Part shown: one piece after another, positions 6,583-16,217 of the stretch
Layout: each line of letters opens with the position of its first letter
Numbering within the stretch: position 1 is the stretch's first letter
Source of the DNA: Thioalkalivibrio sulfidiphilus HL-EbGr7
Lineage (GTDB): Bacteria > Pseudomonadota > Gammaproteobacteria > Ectothiorhodospirales > Ectothiorhodospiraceae
Assembly: GCF_000021985.1 (NCBI RefSeq)
Contig: NC_011901.1
Span: 1,302,001 to 1,366,000 of the forward strand
DNA length: 64,000 nucleotides
Direction: 5' to 3'
The notes under the pieces: model-generated
Database searches by the model: none
What the model was told of the DNA's origin: nothing
What the model saw: only the letters and a program-made list of their open reading frames with translations
Program-made: the position numbers and the translations under genes

Positions 6583-7809
6583 ATGCCATTTCGTACTGCA
6601 TTGAGTGGTTTGAACGCGGCCTCCGCGGATCTGCGTGTCACGGGTAACAACATCGCCAACTCCGGCACCACGGGCTTCAAGCAGTCCCGCGCCGAGTTCG
6701 CCGATGTGTTTGCCCTGTCCTATGGCGGTATCAGCCAGACGGCCATTGGCACAGGCGTGCGCCTCTCTGCCGTGACCCAGCAATTCAGCCAGGGCAACAT
6801 CGAGTTCACGGGCAACAACCTGGACCTGGCCATGAACGGCCAGGGCTTTTTCGTGCTCAATGACAGCGGCACCCAGGTCTACAGCCGCGCCGGGGCATTC
6901 CAGGTCAATCGCGAGGGCTACGTGGTCAATACCCAGGGCCAGCGCCTGCAGGTCTACACGCCGCAGAATGCCGAAGGCACCCAGTTCAACACGGGTTCCC
7001 TGGCTGATTTGCAACTGTCCCTGTCCGAGGCGCCACCCAGTGCGACCACCGATGTGAACGTGCGCCTGAATCTGAGTTCCGTCGTAGAGCCCATCGATCC
7101 GGCGATCGCTTTTGATGTGGCGGATCCCAGCAGTTTCCACTATTCGACCTCGCTGACCGTCTACGACACCCTGGGCCAGGCGCACACCGCATCGCTGTAT
7201 TTCCGCAATACCGACACGCTGCAATGGGACAGTTATCTGGCCATTGATGGGAATCTGGCTGGTGGACCGCTGCCGCTGGAATTCAACAGCGATGGCACGC
7301 TCAATACGGCCACAACCACGACGCCTCTGAATTTCGGCACCTATGCCCTGACCAATGGCGCGGACGATCTCAATATCGACTTTGATCTGGCCAATGCCAC
7401 CCAGTATGGCGGTGCCTTCAATGTCACCAGCCTGAGTCAGAACGGATTCACCACCGGCCGTCTGAACAGCATCGACATCGATCCCACCGGTGTGGTGTTC
7501 GCACGCTTCACCAACGGGCAGTCACAGGCCCTGGGCCGCGTGGCCCTGGCCAACTTCGCCAACCCACAGGGTCTGCAGCAGCTGGGCGACAACGCCTGGG
7601 GTGAGTCCTTTGCCGCCGGCGATGTGATCCTGGGTGAGGCGGATACCGGCAACTTCGGCCTGATCCAGGCCGGTGGCCTGGAAAGCTCCAATGTGGACAT
7701 CGCCGAGCAGCTGGTGAAGCTGATCACCGCACAGCGCAACTTCCAGGCCAATGCCCAGGTGATCACCACCGCTGACGCGGTGACCCAGACCATCATCAAC
7801 ATCCGCTAA
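6583..7809 (+). CDS. flgE: FlgE, flagellar hook protein
   Basis: 408 residues, ordinary for FlgE. It has the N-terminal D0 motif with NNIANSGTTGFKQSRAEF (near residue 22), the hallmark of hook and rod proteins. The central Asn/Thr-rich D1/D2 domains include YDTLGQAHTASLYF near residue 195, and the C-terminal helix has GLESSNVDIAEQLVKLI and ITAQRNFQANAQVI. FlgE polymerises into the flexible hook outside the outer membrane. Its codon use is slightly less GC-rich in the variable centre, as is common for surface-exposed hook domains. Confidence 0.96.
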   Translation: MPFRTALSGLNAASADLRVTGNNIANSGTTGFKQSRAEFADVFALSYGGISQTAIGTGVRLSAVTQQFSQGNIEFTGNNLDLAMNGQGFFVLNDSGTQVYSRAGAFQVNREGYVVNTQGQRLQVYTPQNAEGTQFNTGSLADLQLSLSEAPPSATTDVNVRLNLSSVVEPIDPAIAFDVADPSSFHYSTSLTVYDTLGQAHTASLYFRNTDTLQWDSYLAIDGNLAGGPLPLEFNSDGTLNTATTTTPLNFGTYALTNGADDLNIDFDLANATQYGGAFNVTSLSQNGFTTGRLNSIDIDPTGVVFARFTNGQSQALGRVALANFANPQGLQQLGDNAWGESFAAGDVILGEADTGNFGLIQAGGLESSNVDIAEQLVKLITAQRNFQANAQVITTADAVTQTIINIR

Positions 7810-7836
7810 CGCCAGGGCCGACAGAGGTAACCGCTG

Positions 7837-8577
7837 ATGGACCGCATGCTCTACGTCGCCATGTCAGGCGCCAAGGAAACGGCGCTCACCCAGGCACGCA
7901 ACACCCAGAACCTGGCCAATGCCAACACCACCGGGTTCAAGGCGTCCCTGGACGTGTTCACCAGCAAGCAGGTGGTGGGACCCGGTCACGGCACGCGCAC
8001 CTATGCCCTGACCCAGGACATGAAGGTGGATCTGAGCCCCGGTCCGTTGCAGGCCACGGGGCGTGACCTGGACGTGGCGGTGCAGGGCAACGGCTGGATC
8101 GCGGTGCAGGCCCCGGATGGCACCGAGGCCTATACCCGCGCCGGTGACCTGCGCGTGGACTCGGTGGGCCTGCTCACCACGGGCACCGGTCTGCCGGTGC
8201 TGGGTGAAGGCGGTCCCATCGCTGTGCCGCCCTTCGAGACCTTCGAGATCGGCAGCGACGGCACCATCAGCATCCGGCCCCTGGGGCAGGGTGCCAACGT
8301 GCTGGCGGAGGTGGACCGCATCAAGCTGGTCAACCCCAATCCCGATGAACTGGTGCGTGGCGAGGACGGCCTGATCCGCCACCAGCTGGGCGTGGAGCAG
8401 CCGCCCGATGCGGGCGTGACCCTGGTGCGGGGCATGCTGGAATCCAGCAACGTGAACACCGTGGAGGCCATGGTCAACATGATCGACCTGGCACGCCACT
8501 TCGAGATGCAGGTGAAGATGATGAAGACCGCCGAGGACAACGACGCGGCCTCCGCATCCCTGTTGCGTCTGACTTGA
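7837..8577 (+). CDS. flgF: FlgF, flagellar distal/proximal rod protein
   Basis: 246 residues. It begins MDRMLYVAMSGAKE, characteristic of FlgF, and has NLANANTTGFKASLDVF near residue 28 and the C-terminal [30 protein letters not shown] segment in two adjoining blocks. FlgF is a minor rod subunit linking the proximal rod to the FlgG distal rod in the periplasm. It is 27 bp after flgE and 22 bp before flgG, in one operon. Confidence 0.95.
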   Translation: MDRMLYVAMSGAKETALTQARNTQNLANANTTGFKASLDVFTSKQVVGPGHGTRTYALTQDMKVDLSPGPLQATGRDLDVAVQGNGWIAVQAPDGTEAYTRAGDLRVDSVGLLTTGTGLPVLGEGGPIAVPPFETFEIGSDGTISIRPLGQGANVLAEVDRIKLVNPNPDELVRGEDGLIRHQLGVEQPPDAGVTLVRGMLESSNVNTVEAMVNMIDLARHFEMQVKMMKTAEDNDAASASLLRLT

Positions 8578-8599
8578 AGAACATCATTGAGGTAACGCC

Positions 8600-9391
8600 A
8601 TGAACAAGGCCCTGTGGATCGCCAAGACCGGACTGGACGCGCAGCAGACGCGCATGTCCGTGATCTCCAACAACCTGGCCAACGTCAACACCACCGGCTT
8701 CAAGAAGGGTCGCGCGGTGTTTCAGGACCTGATCTACCAGACGGTACGCCAGGCGGGTGCCCAGGCCGCCCAGGACACGGAACTGCCTTCCGGCCTGATG
8801 CTCGGCACCGGTGTGCGCACCGTGGCCACGGAGAAGATGTTCACCCAGGGCAACGTCACGCAGACCGAGAACGCCCTGGACATGGCCATCGAGGGGCGCG
8901 GCTTTTTCCAGATCCTGATGCCCGACGGCAACATCGCCTACACCCGTGATGGCAGCTTCCAGCTGAACAGCGATGGCCAGCTGGTCACCTCCGGCGGCTA
9001 CGAGGTGGATCCGGGCATCGTCATCCCCGAGGGTGCCCTGAGCGTGACCGTGGCCGAGGACGGCACCGTCAGCGCCACGGTGGCCGGCAACGTGGCGCCC
9101 ATCGTGGTGGGCAACCTGCAGCTGGCGGACTTCATCAACCCGGCGGGCCTGCAGCCCATCGGTCAGAACCTGTTCATCGAGACCGCGGCGAGTGGCGCGC
9201 CCCAGGCGGGCAACCCGGGCCTGGATGGTCGTGGCCGCCTGCTGCAGGGATTCCTGGAAAGTTCCAACGTGAACACCGTGGAGGAGCTGGTGAACATGAT
9301 CGAGACCCAGCGGGCCTACGAGATGAATTCCAAGGCCATCTCCACCGCTGACCAGATGCTCCAGTACGTCAACAACAACCTGGGTCGATAA
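8600..9391 (+). CDS. flgG: FlgG, flagellar distal rod protein
   Basis: 263 residues, close to the near-invariant FlgG length (~260). It starts [16 protein letters not shown] and contains [21 protein letters not shown] (18 residues into the protein) and the C-terminal [26 protein letters not shown] region. FlgG forms the distal rod that passes through the P and L rings. It is followed after 6 bp by flgH. Confidence 0.97.
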   Translation: MNKALWIAKTGLDAQQTRMSVISNNLANVNTTGFKKGRAVFQDLIYQTVRQAGAQAAQDTELPSGLMLGTGVRTVATEKMFTQGNVTQTENALDMAIEGRGFFQILMPDGNIAYTRDGSFQLNSDGQLVTSGGYEVDPGIVIPEGALSVTVAEDGTVSATVAGNVAPIVVGNLQLADFINPAGLQPIGQNLFIETAASGAPQAGNPGLDGRGRLLQGFLESSNVNTVEELVNMIETQRAYEMNSKAISTADQMLQYVNNNLGR

Positions 9392-9397
9392 CACGCC

Positions 9398-10087
9398 ATG
9401 AACAGCCAGAGCCTCAAGTCGATGCGTTCCGTCTCCCTGGTGCTGCTGGCCGGCCTGGTGCTGGGCGGCTGCGCCAGCGTCAACGGCGTGAAGCCCGGCG
9501 ACAGTCCGGAATTTTCCGCGGTGAATCCGCCCATGCCCGTGCCGGCGGAATACAACAACGGCGCCATCTTCCAGGCCAGCTACGGCACCGGCCTGTTCGA
9601 GGACTACAAGGCCCGCCGCGTGGGCGACATCCTCACGGTCCGGCTGGCCGAACGCACCCAGGCGCGCAAGTCCGCGAACACCAGCACCAGCAAGGAATCC
9701 AGCGTCAACATGCCGACCCCCACCGTGCTCAATCGCACGATCCCCGAACTGAGCACCAGCATCGAGGGCTCCCGTTCCTTCGACGGCGCGGGGGACAGCG
9801 CCCAGAGCAATCAGCTGGATGGCTCCATCACCGTGATGGTGGCCGAGGTCCTGCCCAACGGAAACCTCGTGGTGCAGGGGGAGAAGTGGATCCGCATCAA
9901 CCAGGGCCAGGAGTTCATCCGCCTGCGCGGCATCGTGCGTCCCGTGGACGTGCGTGCCGACAACACCATCCTCTCCACCCAGATCGCCAATGCCCAGGTG
10001 GCCTATGGCGGCAGCGGCACCCTGGCCGACAGCAATTCCCCCGGCTGGCTGACCCGCTTCTTCAACAGTCCCGTGTGGCCCTTCTGA
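9398..10087 (+). CDS. flgH: FlgH, flagellar L-ring lipoprotein
   Basis: 229 residues. The N-terminus is a lipoprotein signal: positively charged start, hydrophobic core, and lipobox LGGC with the lipidated cysteine near residue 26. The body has the conserved SLFEDxxA-like segment ([18 protein letters not shown]) and [19 protein letters not shown] near the C-terminus. FlgH forms the outer-membrane L ring, the bushing for the rod. flgI starts 13 bp downstream. Confidence 0.96.
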   Translation: MNSQSLKSMRSVSLVLLAGLVLGGCASVNGVKPGDSPEFSAVNPPMPVPAEYNNGAIFQASYGTGLFEDYKARRVGDILTVRLAERTQARKSANTSTSKESSVNMPTPTVLNRTIPELSTSIEGSRSFDGAGDSAQSNQLDGSITVMVAEVLPNGNLVVQGEKWIRINQGQEFIRLRGIVRPVDVRADNTILSTQIANAQVAYGGSGTLADSNSPGWLTRFFNSPVWPF

Positions 10088-10100
10088 GGAGCCTGCAAGC

Positions 10101-11243
10101 ATGATCAAGTCACTTGAAAAGGCACTGTGTTCCGGCTGGCTGATGGCCCTGTGCCTGGCCCTGGTGATCGCGCCCCAGTTCACCGCGCCGGCCAAGGCCT
10201 ACGAGCGGGTCAAGGACCTGGCCTCGGTGGCCGGTGTGCGCAGCAACCAGCTGGTGGGCTATGGCCTGGTGGTGGGCCTGGACGGCAGCGGTGACCAGAC
10301 CACCCAGGCGCCGTTCACCGTGCAGTCCCTGAAGAACATGCTGGGTCAGCTGGGCGTCACCGTGCCGCCCAACGTGAACCCGCAGCTGCGCAACGTCGCG
10401 GCGGTGATGATCCATGCCGACCTGCCGCCCTTCGCCAAGCCGGGCCAGATGATCGACGTGACCGTGTCCTCCATCGGCAATGCCTCCAGCCTGCGCGGCG
10501 GCAGCCTGCTCATGACCCCGCTCAAGGGGGCCGACGGACAGACCTATGCCATCGCCCAGGGCAACCTGGTGGTGGGCGGCTTCGGCGCCGAGGGGCGCGA
10601 CGGTTCGCGCATCAGCGTGAACGTGCCCAGCGTGGGCCGCATCCCCAACGGCGCGTCCGTGGAGCGCGAGGTGCCCACCGCCTTCGCCCAGGGCGACAGC
10701 GTGATGCTGAACCTGCACCAGCCCGATTTCACCACCGCCAACCGCCTCTCCGACGTGATCAACGACACCATGGGCCCGGGCACCGCACGGGCCGTCGACG
10801 GTTCCTCGGTGCGGGTGAGCGCGCCCATCGACCCGGGCCAGCGGGTGGCCTTCGTCTCCATGCTCGAGAACCTCACCGTGCGTCCCGGCGCGCCGGCCGC
10901 CAAGGTGATCGTCAACTCCCGCACCGGCACCGTGGTGATCGGCAGCAACGTGCAGGTGATGCCCGCCGCCGTGACCCACGGCAGCCTCACCGTGACCATC
11001 ACCGAGTCCTTCGATGTTTCCCAGCCGGCCCCGCTCGCGGCCGGCGAGACGGTGGTCACGCCGCGCACTGACATCGAGGTCACCGAGCAGGTCAATCCCA
11101 TGTTCCTGTTCGGCCCCGGCGTGACCCTGGACGAGATCGTGCGCGCCGTGAACCAGGTGGGCGCCGCCCCCGGTGACCTGGTGGCGATCCTCGAGGCCCT
11201 GCGCCAGGCCGGCGCCCTGCGTGCCCAGCTGATCGTCATCTAG
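10101..11243 (+). CDS. flgI: FlgI, flagellar P-ring protein
   Basis: 380 residues. It has a cleavable signal peptide (hydrophobic stretch at about residues 12-28, APAKA site near residue 33) and then the hallmark [31 protein letters not shown] in consecutive blocks. FlgI forms the ring in the peptidoglycan layer, chaperoned by FlgA. It is followed by five copies of a heptamer (11252-11286) before flgJ, the only sizeable gap in the operon. Confidence 0.97.
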   Translation: MIKSLEKALCSGWLMALCLALVIAPQFTAPAKAYERVKDLASVAGVRSNQLVGYGLVVGLDGSGDQTTQAPFTVQSLKNMLGQLGVTVPPNVNPQLRNVAAVMIHADLPPFAKPGQMIDVTVSSIGNASSLRGGSLLMTPLKGADGQTYAIAQGNLVVGGFGAEGRDGSRISVNVPSVGRIPNGASVEREVPTAFAQGDSVMLNLHQPDFTTANRLSDVINDTMGPGTARAVDGSSVRVSAPIDPGQRVAFVSMLENLTVRPGAPAAKVIVNSRTGTVVIGSNVQVMPAAVTHGSLTVTITESFDVSQPAPLAAGETVVTPRTDIEVTEQVNPMFLFGPGVTLDEIVRAVNQVGAAPGDLVAILEALRQAGALRAQLIVI

Positions 11244-11251
11244 GTTTTACT

Positions 11252-11286
11252 TTGAATCTTGAATCTTGAATCTTGAATCTTGAATC
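11252..11286. repeat. Tandem heptamer array, TTGAATC x5
   Basis: Five perfect consecutive copies of TTGAATC lie between the flgI stop (11243) and the flgJ start (11297), inside a flagellar operon. Related heptamers (ATTCAAG, CTTGAAT) occur as inverted arms between trpA and accD. The array replaces the space where the flgJ ribosome site should be, and only a weak TAACGG precedes the ATG. Confidence 0.9.
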
Positions 11287-11296
11287 GCCGTAACGG

Positions 11297-12268
11297 ATGA
11301 ACACCGACCTCTCCAAGGCCTACACCTACACCGACTTCCAGGGGTTCTCCGACCTGCGCCGCCTGGCGCGGGAGGAGAGCCCGGAGGCGGCGGAGGCGGC
11401 CGCGCGGCAGTTCGAGGCGCTGTTCATCCAGATGATGCTGAAAAGCATGCGTGATGCCATGCCCGTGGACAGCGGCATGGACGGTGACCAGGTGAAGTTC
11501 TACCAGGGGATGTTCGACCAGCAGATCGCCCTGGAGATGTCCCGGGGCGAGGGCATCGGCCTGCGCGAATCCCTGCTGCGCCAGTTGAACCCGGAAGCAC
11601 CGTTGGCGAGCAGCGGTGATGGGGAACTGCCCATGCCGGTCCACCGCCTGCCGGTCTACCAGCGTCCGGAGAATCCCTGGCCGCAGTCCAGGGTCGAGGC
11701 GCCGGCATCGGCTGCGGCGCCCGCTGCCGCCGATGATGCCTCGGGCCTGCCCCGCGACTGGCGTCCCGAGTCCCCCGAGGCCTTCATCCGGGATCTCTGG
11801 CCCCATGCCGAGCGGGCCGGACAGGCCCTGGGCGTGGCCCCCGAGGTGCTGCTGGCCCAGTCGGCCCTGGAGACGGGGTGGGGCCGCCACATGATCCCCA
11901 ATGCCGATGGCAGCAACAGCTTCAACCTGTTCGGCATCAAGGCGGACAATCGCTGGGACGGCCCCCGGGCCCACGTACAGACCCTGGAGTACGTGGGCGG
12001 GGTGCCTGAGCGTCAGCGCGCCGCCTTCCGCGCCTATGAGCATCCCGGACAGAGCTTCGATGACTACGTGGCGTTCATCACCGGCAATCCCCGCTACCGG
12101 GAGGCCCTGGCGCGGGTGCCCGAGGCGGAAGGCTACCTGCGGGGCCTGCAGGCGGCCGGCTACGCCACCGATCCCGCCTACGCGGACAAGATCCTGGACA
12201 TCCTGGGACGCGGCAGCCTGCAGGCCGTAGTCGCCCTAAAGAATTCGGATCAGGCGCCGATAAGCTGA
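11297..12268 (+). CDS. flgJ: FlgJ, rod cap and peptidoglycan hydrolase
   Basis: 323 residues with the two-domain gammaproteobacterial layout. The N-terminal rod-binding domain (about 25-100) has FEALFIQMMLKSMRDAMP. The C-terminal glucosaminidase domain (about 165-310) has AQSALETGWGRHMI, with a likely catalytic Glu, and NLFGIKA. A proline/alanine-rich linker (about 125-160) joins them. The protein caps the growing rod and opens the peptidoglycan for it. The sigma-28 promoter of flgK overlaps its last codons. Confidence 0.95.
   Translation: MNTDLSKAYTYTDFQGFSDLRRLAREESPEAAEAAARQFEALFIQMMLKSMRDAMPVDSGMDGDQVKFYQGMFDQQIALEMSRGEGIGLRESLLRQLNPEAPLASSGDGELPMPVHRLPVYQRPENPWPQSRVEAPASAAAPAAADDASGLPRDWRPESPEAFIRDLWPHAERAGQALGVAPEVLLAQSALETGWGRHMIPNADGSNSFNLFGIKADNRWDGPRAHVQTLEYVGGVPERQRAAFRAYEHPGQSFDDYVAFITGNPRYREALARVPEAEGYLRGLQAAGYATDPAYADKILDILGRGSLQAVVALKNSDQAPIS
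12237..12263 (+). promoter_or_regulatory. Sigma-28 (FliA) promoter of flgKL
   Basis: TAAAG (12237-12241), 14 bp, then GCCGATAA (12256-12263): a perfect match to the enterobacterial FliA consensus. It is embedded in the last codons of flgJ and starts transcription about 60 bp before flgK. It marks the switch from hook-basal-body (sigma-54) to late (sigma-28) genes. Confidence 0.9.
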
Positions 12269-12330
12269 CATGAGGACCAAGCGCATGCGTCACATCACCA
12301 GCAATTTTGCCTATGTTCCGGGGTGCCGTC

Positions 12331-14226
12331 ATGAGTAGCGGCGTCCTGGGTATCGGCGTGTCCGGCCTGCTGGCCTTCCAGCGGGCGCTCGGTGTCACCG
12401 GCAACAACATCGCCAACTCCGCCACCGAGGGTTACAGCCGCCAGCGCATCGATCTCAGCACCCAGATCCCGCAGTTCGCCGGCAATGGCTACTTTGGCAG
12501 CGGCGTACAGGTGTCGGGAGTGAATCGAATCTTCGACCAGTTCGTGGAGACCCAGCTGCGCAACAGCACCTCCGCGAGCGAGCAGTATGCCCTCTATTAC
12601 GATTTTGCCCGCCGGGTGGACAATCTGTTGGCAGATCCCGACTCGGGTCTGGCACCGGGTCTTCAGCAGTTCTTTGCCGCCGTGCAGGACGTGGCCAACG
12701 ACCCGACCTCCAATGCTGCCCGGCAGGTGCTGATCTCCGAGGCGGAATCCCTGGTGGATCGCTTCAGCTTCCTCAATCAGCGCCTGGAGGAGCAGCGCAA
12801 TCTGGTCAATGGCCAGATCCAGACCACGGTGGCGGAGATCAACAGCCTGGCTGAAGCCATTGCCGATCTGAACGAGGACATCGTCTCCGCCCTGGGCCGG
12901 GGTGGCGGGGCGCCGCCCAACGACCTCCTGGACCAGCGTGACCGGCTGGTGCTGCAACTCTCCGAGCTGGTGTCCGTGAACACCATCGAGCAGGACGACG
13001 GCGCCCTCAATGTCTTCATCGGCAATGGCCAGAACCTGGTGCTGGGCAACCGGCCCACGGTGCTGGTCGCCGATGGCCTGGGTCCGGACCCGGCCCAGAT
13101 GCAGGTCGGCTATGTGAGCCCCGGCGCCACGGTGGACATCACCTCCTACATGACCGGTGGCCGGCTCGGTGCACTGCTGGACCTGCGCACCTCGGTCCTG
13201 GACGTGGCGCAGAACTCCCTGGGACGCACCGCCATCGGCCTGGCCCAGGCTTTCAATGATCAACATGTCCTGGGGCAGGATCTCAACGGTCAGCTCGGCG
13301 AGGCCTTCTTCCGTGTCCCCGCGCCAGAGGCCATCGCCGGCGCGAGCAATGCCGCCACCGGTGATCTCCAGGTGGAGATCCAGGACTACTCGGCGCTCAC
13401 ACTGAGCGACTATCGCCTGCGTTTCGACGGCGCGGACTGGCAGCTGCGCCGGGAGCCGGGTGGTCAGCTGCTGGGTGCGGTCGCACCCGGTGGCACGCTG
13501 CTGATCGAGGGGCTCAGTATCGACACCTCGGGCATCGCGGGTGCTGCCACCGGTGACACCTTCCTCATTCGGCCCACCCGAGGTGGTGCCAACCAGATCG
13601 ATACCGTGATCAGCGACCCGCGCATGGTCGCCGCGGCCTCGCCCGTGCGTGCCAGCCCGGACGGGGACAACACGGGGCCTGCGATCGTGCGCTCGGTGAT
13701 TGCCGTGGATCGTGACGCCCTGGATCTCACGCCGGTCACGGTGACCTACAATGCCGGTGCCTCCCAGTTCGAGATCGGCGGGGACACCTATCCCCTGGAC
13801 CCGTCCGGTGTGACCGTCATCAACCACAACGGCTGGGAGCTCACCATCGAAGGGGTGCCCGATGACGGTGACGCATTCCAGGTGGGTCCGAACATCGGCG
13901 GGGTAGGCGACAACCGCAACGCCCTGGCACTGGCCGGGCTTCAGGACCAACGCATGATGGTCGGCGGTACCGCCACCCTCGAAGGCACCTACAACACCCT
14001 GGTGGCGGAGGTGGGCACCCGCACCCGACAGGCCGAGATTGCCGCCCGCGCCCAGGTCAAGCTGCTGGACGAGGCCAGGGCCCAGCGGGAGTCCATCTCC
14101 GGGGTGAACCTGGACGAGGAGGCGGCCAACCTGCTGCGCTATCAGCAGGCCTACCAGGCGGCCGCACAGGTCATCTCGGTGACCAACTCCCTGTTCGACA
14201 CCCTGATCAATGCCGTGAGGCGTTAG
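12331..14226 (+). CDS. flgK: FlgK, hook-filament junction protein 1
   Basis: 631 residues from the ATG at 12331 (MSSGVLGIGVSGLLAFQRAL). A TTG 24 bp upstream is in frame but adds nothing typical of FlgK. The N-terminal axial motif NNIANSATEGYSRQRIDL is at about residue 30, and the C-terminus has VNLDEEAANLLRYQQAYQAAAQVI. FlgK joins hook and filament, is exported with FlgN as chaperone, and is a late gene behind the sigma-28 promoter at 12237-12263. The central region is long and Gly/Asp-rich. Confidence 0.95.
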   Translation: MSSGVLGIGVSGLLAFQRALGVTGNNIANSATEGYSRQRIDLSTQIPQFAGNGYFGSGVQVSGVNRIFDQFVETQLRNSTSASEQYALYYDFARRVDNLLADPDSGLAPGLQQFFAAVQDVANDPTSNAARQVLISEAESLVDRFSFLNQRLEEQRNLVNGQIQTTVAEINSLAEAIADLNEDIVSALGRGGGAPPNDLLDQRDRLVLQLSELVSVNTIEQDDGALNVFIGNGQNLVLGNRPTVLVADGLGPDPAQMQVGYVSPGATVDITSYMTGGRLGALLDLRTSVLDVAQNSLGRTAIGLAQAFNDQHVLGQDLNGQLGEAFFRVPAPEAIAGASNAATGDLQVEIQDYSALTLSDYRLRFDGADWQLRREPGGQLLGAVAPGGTLLIEGLSIDTSGIAGAATGDTFLIRPTRGGANQIDTVISDPRMVAAASPVRASPDGDNTGPAIVRSVIAVDRDALDLTPVTVTYNAGASQFEIGGDTYPLDPSGVTVINHNGWELTIEGVPDDGDAFQVGPNIGGVGDNRNALALAGLQDQRMMVGGTATLEGTYNTLVAEVGTRTRQAEIAARAQVKLLDEARAQRESISGVNLDEEAANLLRYQQAYQAAAQVISVTNSLFDTLINAVRR

Positions 14227-14228
14227 CC

Positions 14229-15431
14229 ATGCGCGTATCGACGACCCAGATCTTCCGTAATGGCATCGGAGCCATCCAGGACAACCAGCAGGGCCTGGCC
14301 CGGACCCAGCTGCAGCTGGGTACCGGGAAGCGAATCCTCTCGCCCTCTGATGATCCCAGTGGCGCGGTGCAGGCCTTGCAGTTCCGCAGTTCCGTGGAGA
14401 AGACCGAGCAGTACCAGCGCAATGGCAATATCGTCGAGCAGCGCTTGAGGCTCAGTGAGACCATCCTGACCTCCGTGGGCGAGGGCCTGCAGCGGGTGCG
14501 GGAACTGGCCGTGCAGGGCAACAACGGTTCCCAGACCAACGAGACCCGCCGCTACATCGCCGGGGAGATTCGCCAGATCCTGGACGAGCTTGTGCAGCTG
14601 TCCAACACCCGGGATGCCAACGGCGAGTACATCTACGCGGGATTGACCTCTCTGACTCAGCCATTTTCTCCGGGCGCGGGCGGCGAGGTGTTCTACAACG
14701 GTGACGACGGGCAGCGCCGATTGCAGATCAGCCCCGTGCGCCAACTGGCCATTGGTGATTCTGGCCAGGCCGTGTTCATGGATATCCCGACGGGCAACGG
14801 CACCTTCGTGGTGAGGGACGATCCGGGCAATACCGGTGGTGGTGTGATCGATGCGGGCAGTGTCATTGATTTCAATGCATGGCAAGCGGACACATACACC
14901 ATCAGTTTTTCGGAAGTCGGGGGAGAGCTGTTCTACGAGGTTTCTGGCGGCGGGCTGCCCCCGGTGAGCACGCCCTTTGTGGAGGGCGAGGCCATTCGCT
15001 TTGCCGGCATCGAGACCCGTATCCAGGGGACTCCGGCCGATGGCGATTCGTTCACGCTCTCGCCCTCGGAAAACCAGGATCTGTTTGCCACCTACCGCCA
15101 GTTGGCCGAGGCCCTGGAGGCTCCGGTCACCGACACCCCCAGCCGGGCCCGGCTGAACAACGCCGTTAACCGTGCATTGGTGAACCTGGACCAGGCGCTG
15201 GGAAATATCCTCGATACCCGGGCCAGTGTCGGTTCGCGGCTCAAGACCGTGGAGAATCAGCGCAATATCAACGAGGACGTGTTGCTGCAGCTGCGCACCA
15301 CCCTGTCGGAGATCGAGGACCTGGACTACGCCGAGGCCATCAGCCGCTTCAACCTGCAGCAGACCGCCTTGCAGGCGGCCCAGCAGAGCTATGTGCAGGT
15401 GCAGCGCCTGTCGCTGTTCAATTTCATATAG
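14229..15431 (+). CDS. flgL: FlgL, hook-filament junction protein 3
   Basis: 400 residues. It has a flagellin-like N-terminus (MRVSTTQIFRNGIGAIQDNQ, then LSPSDDPSGAVQALQF) and a C-terminal helix with ILDTRASVGSRLKTVENQRN and AISRFNLQQTALQAAQQSY. It sits between FlgK and the filament. It starts 2 bp after flgK and shares its sigma-28 transcript. The flagellin genes are not in this window. Confidence 0.95.
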   Translation: MRVSTTQIFRNGIGAIQDNQQGLARTQLQLGTGKRILSPSDDPSGAVQALQFRSSVEKTEQYQRNGNIVEQRLRLSETILTSVGEGLQRVRELAVQGNNGSQTNETRRYIAGEIRQILDELVQLSNTRDANGEYIYAGLTSLTQPFSPGAGGEVFYNGDDGQRRLQISPVRQLAIGDSGQAVFMDIPTGNGTFVVRDDPGNTGGGVIDAGSVIDFNAWQADTYTISFSEVGGELFYEVSGGGLPPVSTPFVEGEAIRFAGIETRIQGTPADGDSFTLSPSENQDLFATYRQLAEALEAPVTDTPSRARLNNAVNRALVNLDQALGNILDTRASVGSRLKTVENQRNINEDVLLQLRTTLSEIEDLDYAEAISRFNLQQTALQAAQQSYVQVQRLSLFNFI

Positions 15432-15440
15432 GGCGCAGAG

Positions 15441-15539
15441 ACAAGATACAAGAGGCAAGAGCTGACGTGCGCAGGTCGGGCTTCAGCCCGACATCAGGTG
15501 CATGAACTGGCACCTGCTTCTGGCTGAAGCCCGATCTAC
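15441..15539. repeat. Degenerate heptamers plus REP-type inverted repeat at the flgL/aldolase junction
   Basis: Three 7-bp units (ACAAGAT, ACAAGAG, GCAAGAG; 15441-15461) are followed by two REP-like arms. GCAGGTCGGGCTTCAGCCCG begins at 15471, and its inverted partner GCTGAAGCCCGATCTAC lies at 15523-15539. The TAG stop of the downstream minus-strand aldolase (15536-15538) is inside the second arm. The junction is convergent, so the element could end transcripts from both sides. Confidence 0.8.
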
Positions 15540-16210
15540 GTTAGGTCTTTTTCATCGTACTGTGGGCCGTAGTCGGAGAATTGCGCCATCACCTCGTCCA
15601 TCTCCGCATCGCTCAGCAGCACCGGTTCCCCCAGCTGGCAGGCGCGCCAGTACTGTTCGCAGAGCTTCTCTACGGTGAGTGCGAGGCTCACCGCCTCCTC
15701 CAGGGTTTTCCCCACCGTGACCATGCCGTGGCTGGCCAGCAGGCACGCCTTGCGGTCCTGCAGTGCATCTACGGCGGCCTCGGCCAGGTCTTGGCTGCCG
15801 AAGGTGGCGTAGCGGCTGCAGCGGATGTCCGGGCCGCCGGCCTGGGCGATCATGTAGTGGAAGGGCGGCAGGTCCCGGCGCAGGCAGGCGAGGGTGGTGG
15901 CAAACATGGAATGGGTGTGCACCACGGCATGGACCTCGGGGCGCGCATCGAGGATCGCCCGGTGCAGGGGCCATTCGCTGGAAGGGCGCCCGCCCCGGGC
16001 GTGGTTGTCGCGATCCAGTAGGACCAGGCGCTGCGGCGTGAGCCGTTCCCAGGGAAGGCCGGACGGGGTGATGAGCAGACCCTCGCCCAGGCGCAGGCTG
16101 AGATTGCCTTCCGCTTCCTGGTTGAGTCCCGCCCGGTACAGGGCGAGTCCGGCCCGGGTGAGTGCGTCCCGGGCCCGGGTCTCGTCGCTGGCTGCCAGGG
16201 ATTCGGACAC
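15536..16210 (-). CDS. Class II aldolase/adducin family, fuculose-phosphate-aldolase-like
   Basis: 224 residues, one class II aldolase domain. The likely metal and catalytic residues are visible: SSEWPLH (Glu near residue 79), the HTH pair in VVHTHSMFAT near residue 98, and SHGM near residue 158. NLSLRLGEGLLITPSG near residue 38 fits the phosphate/dihydroxyacetone pocket. The family cleaves sugar phosphates (L-fuculose-1-P, ribulose-1-P, methylthioribulose-1-P) to dihydroxyacetone phosphate and an aldehyde. No sugar-catabolic neighbour is present, so the substrate is unknown. It ends in a REP-type repeat and its start is 7 bp downstream of the fimX-like gene, suggesting co-transcription. Confidence 0.78.
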   Translation of the reverse strand: MSESLAASDETRARDALTRAGLALYRAGLNQEAEGNLSLRLGEGLLITPSGLPWERLTPQRLVLLDRDNHARGGRPSSEWPLHRAILDARPEVHAVVHTHSMFATTLACLRRDLPPFHYMIAQAGGPDIRCSRYATFGSQDLAEAAVDALQDRKACLLASHGMVTVGKTLEEAVSLALTVEKLCEQYWRACQLGEPVLLSDAEMDEVMAQFSDYGPQYDEKDLT

Positions 16211-16217
16211 CGGGGCG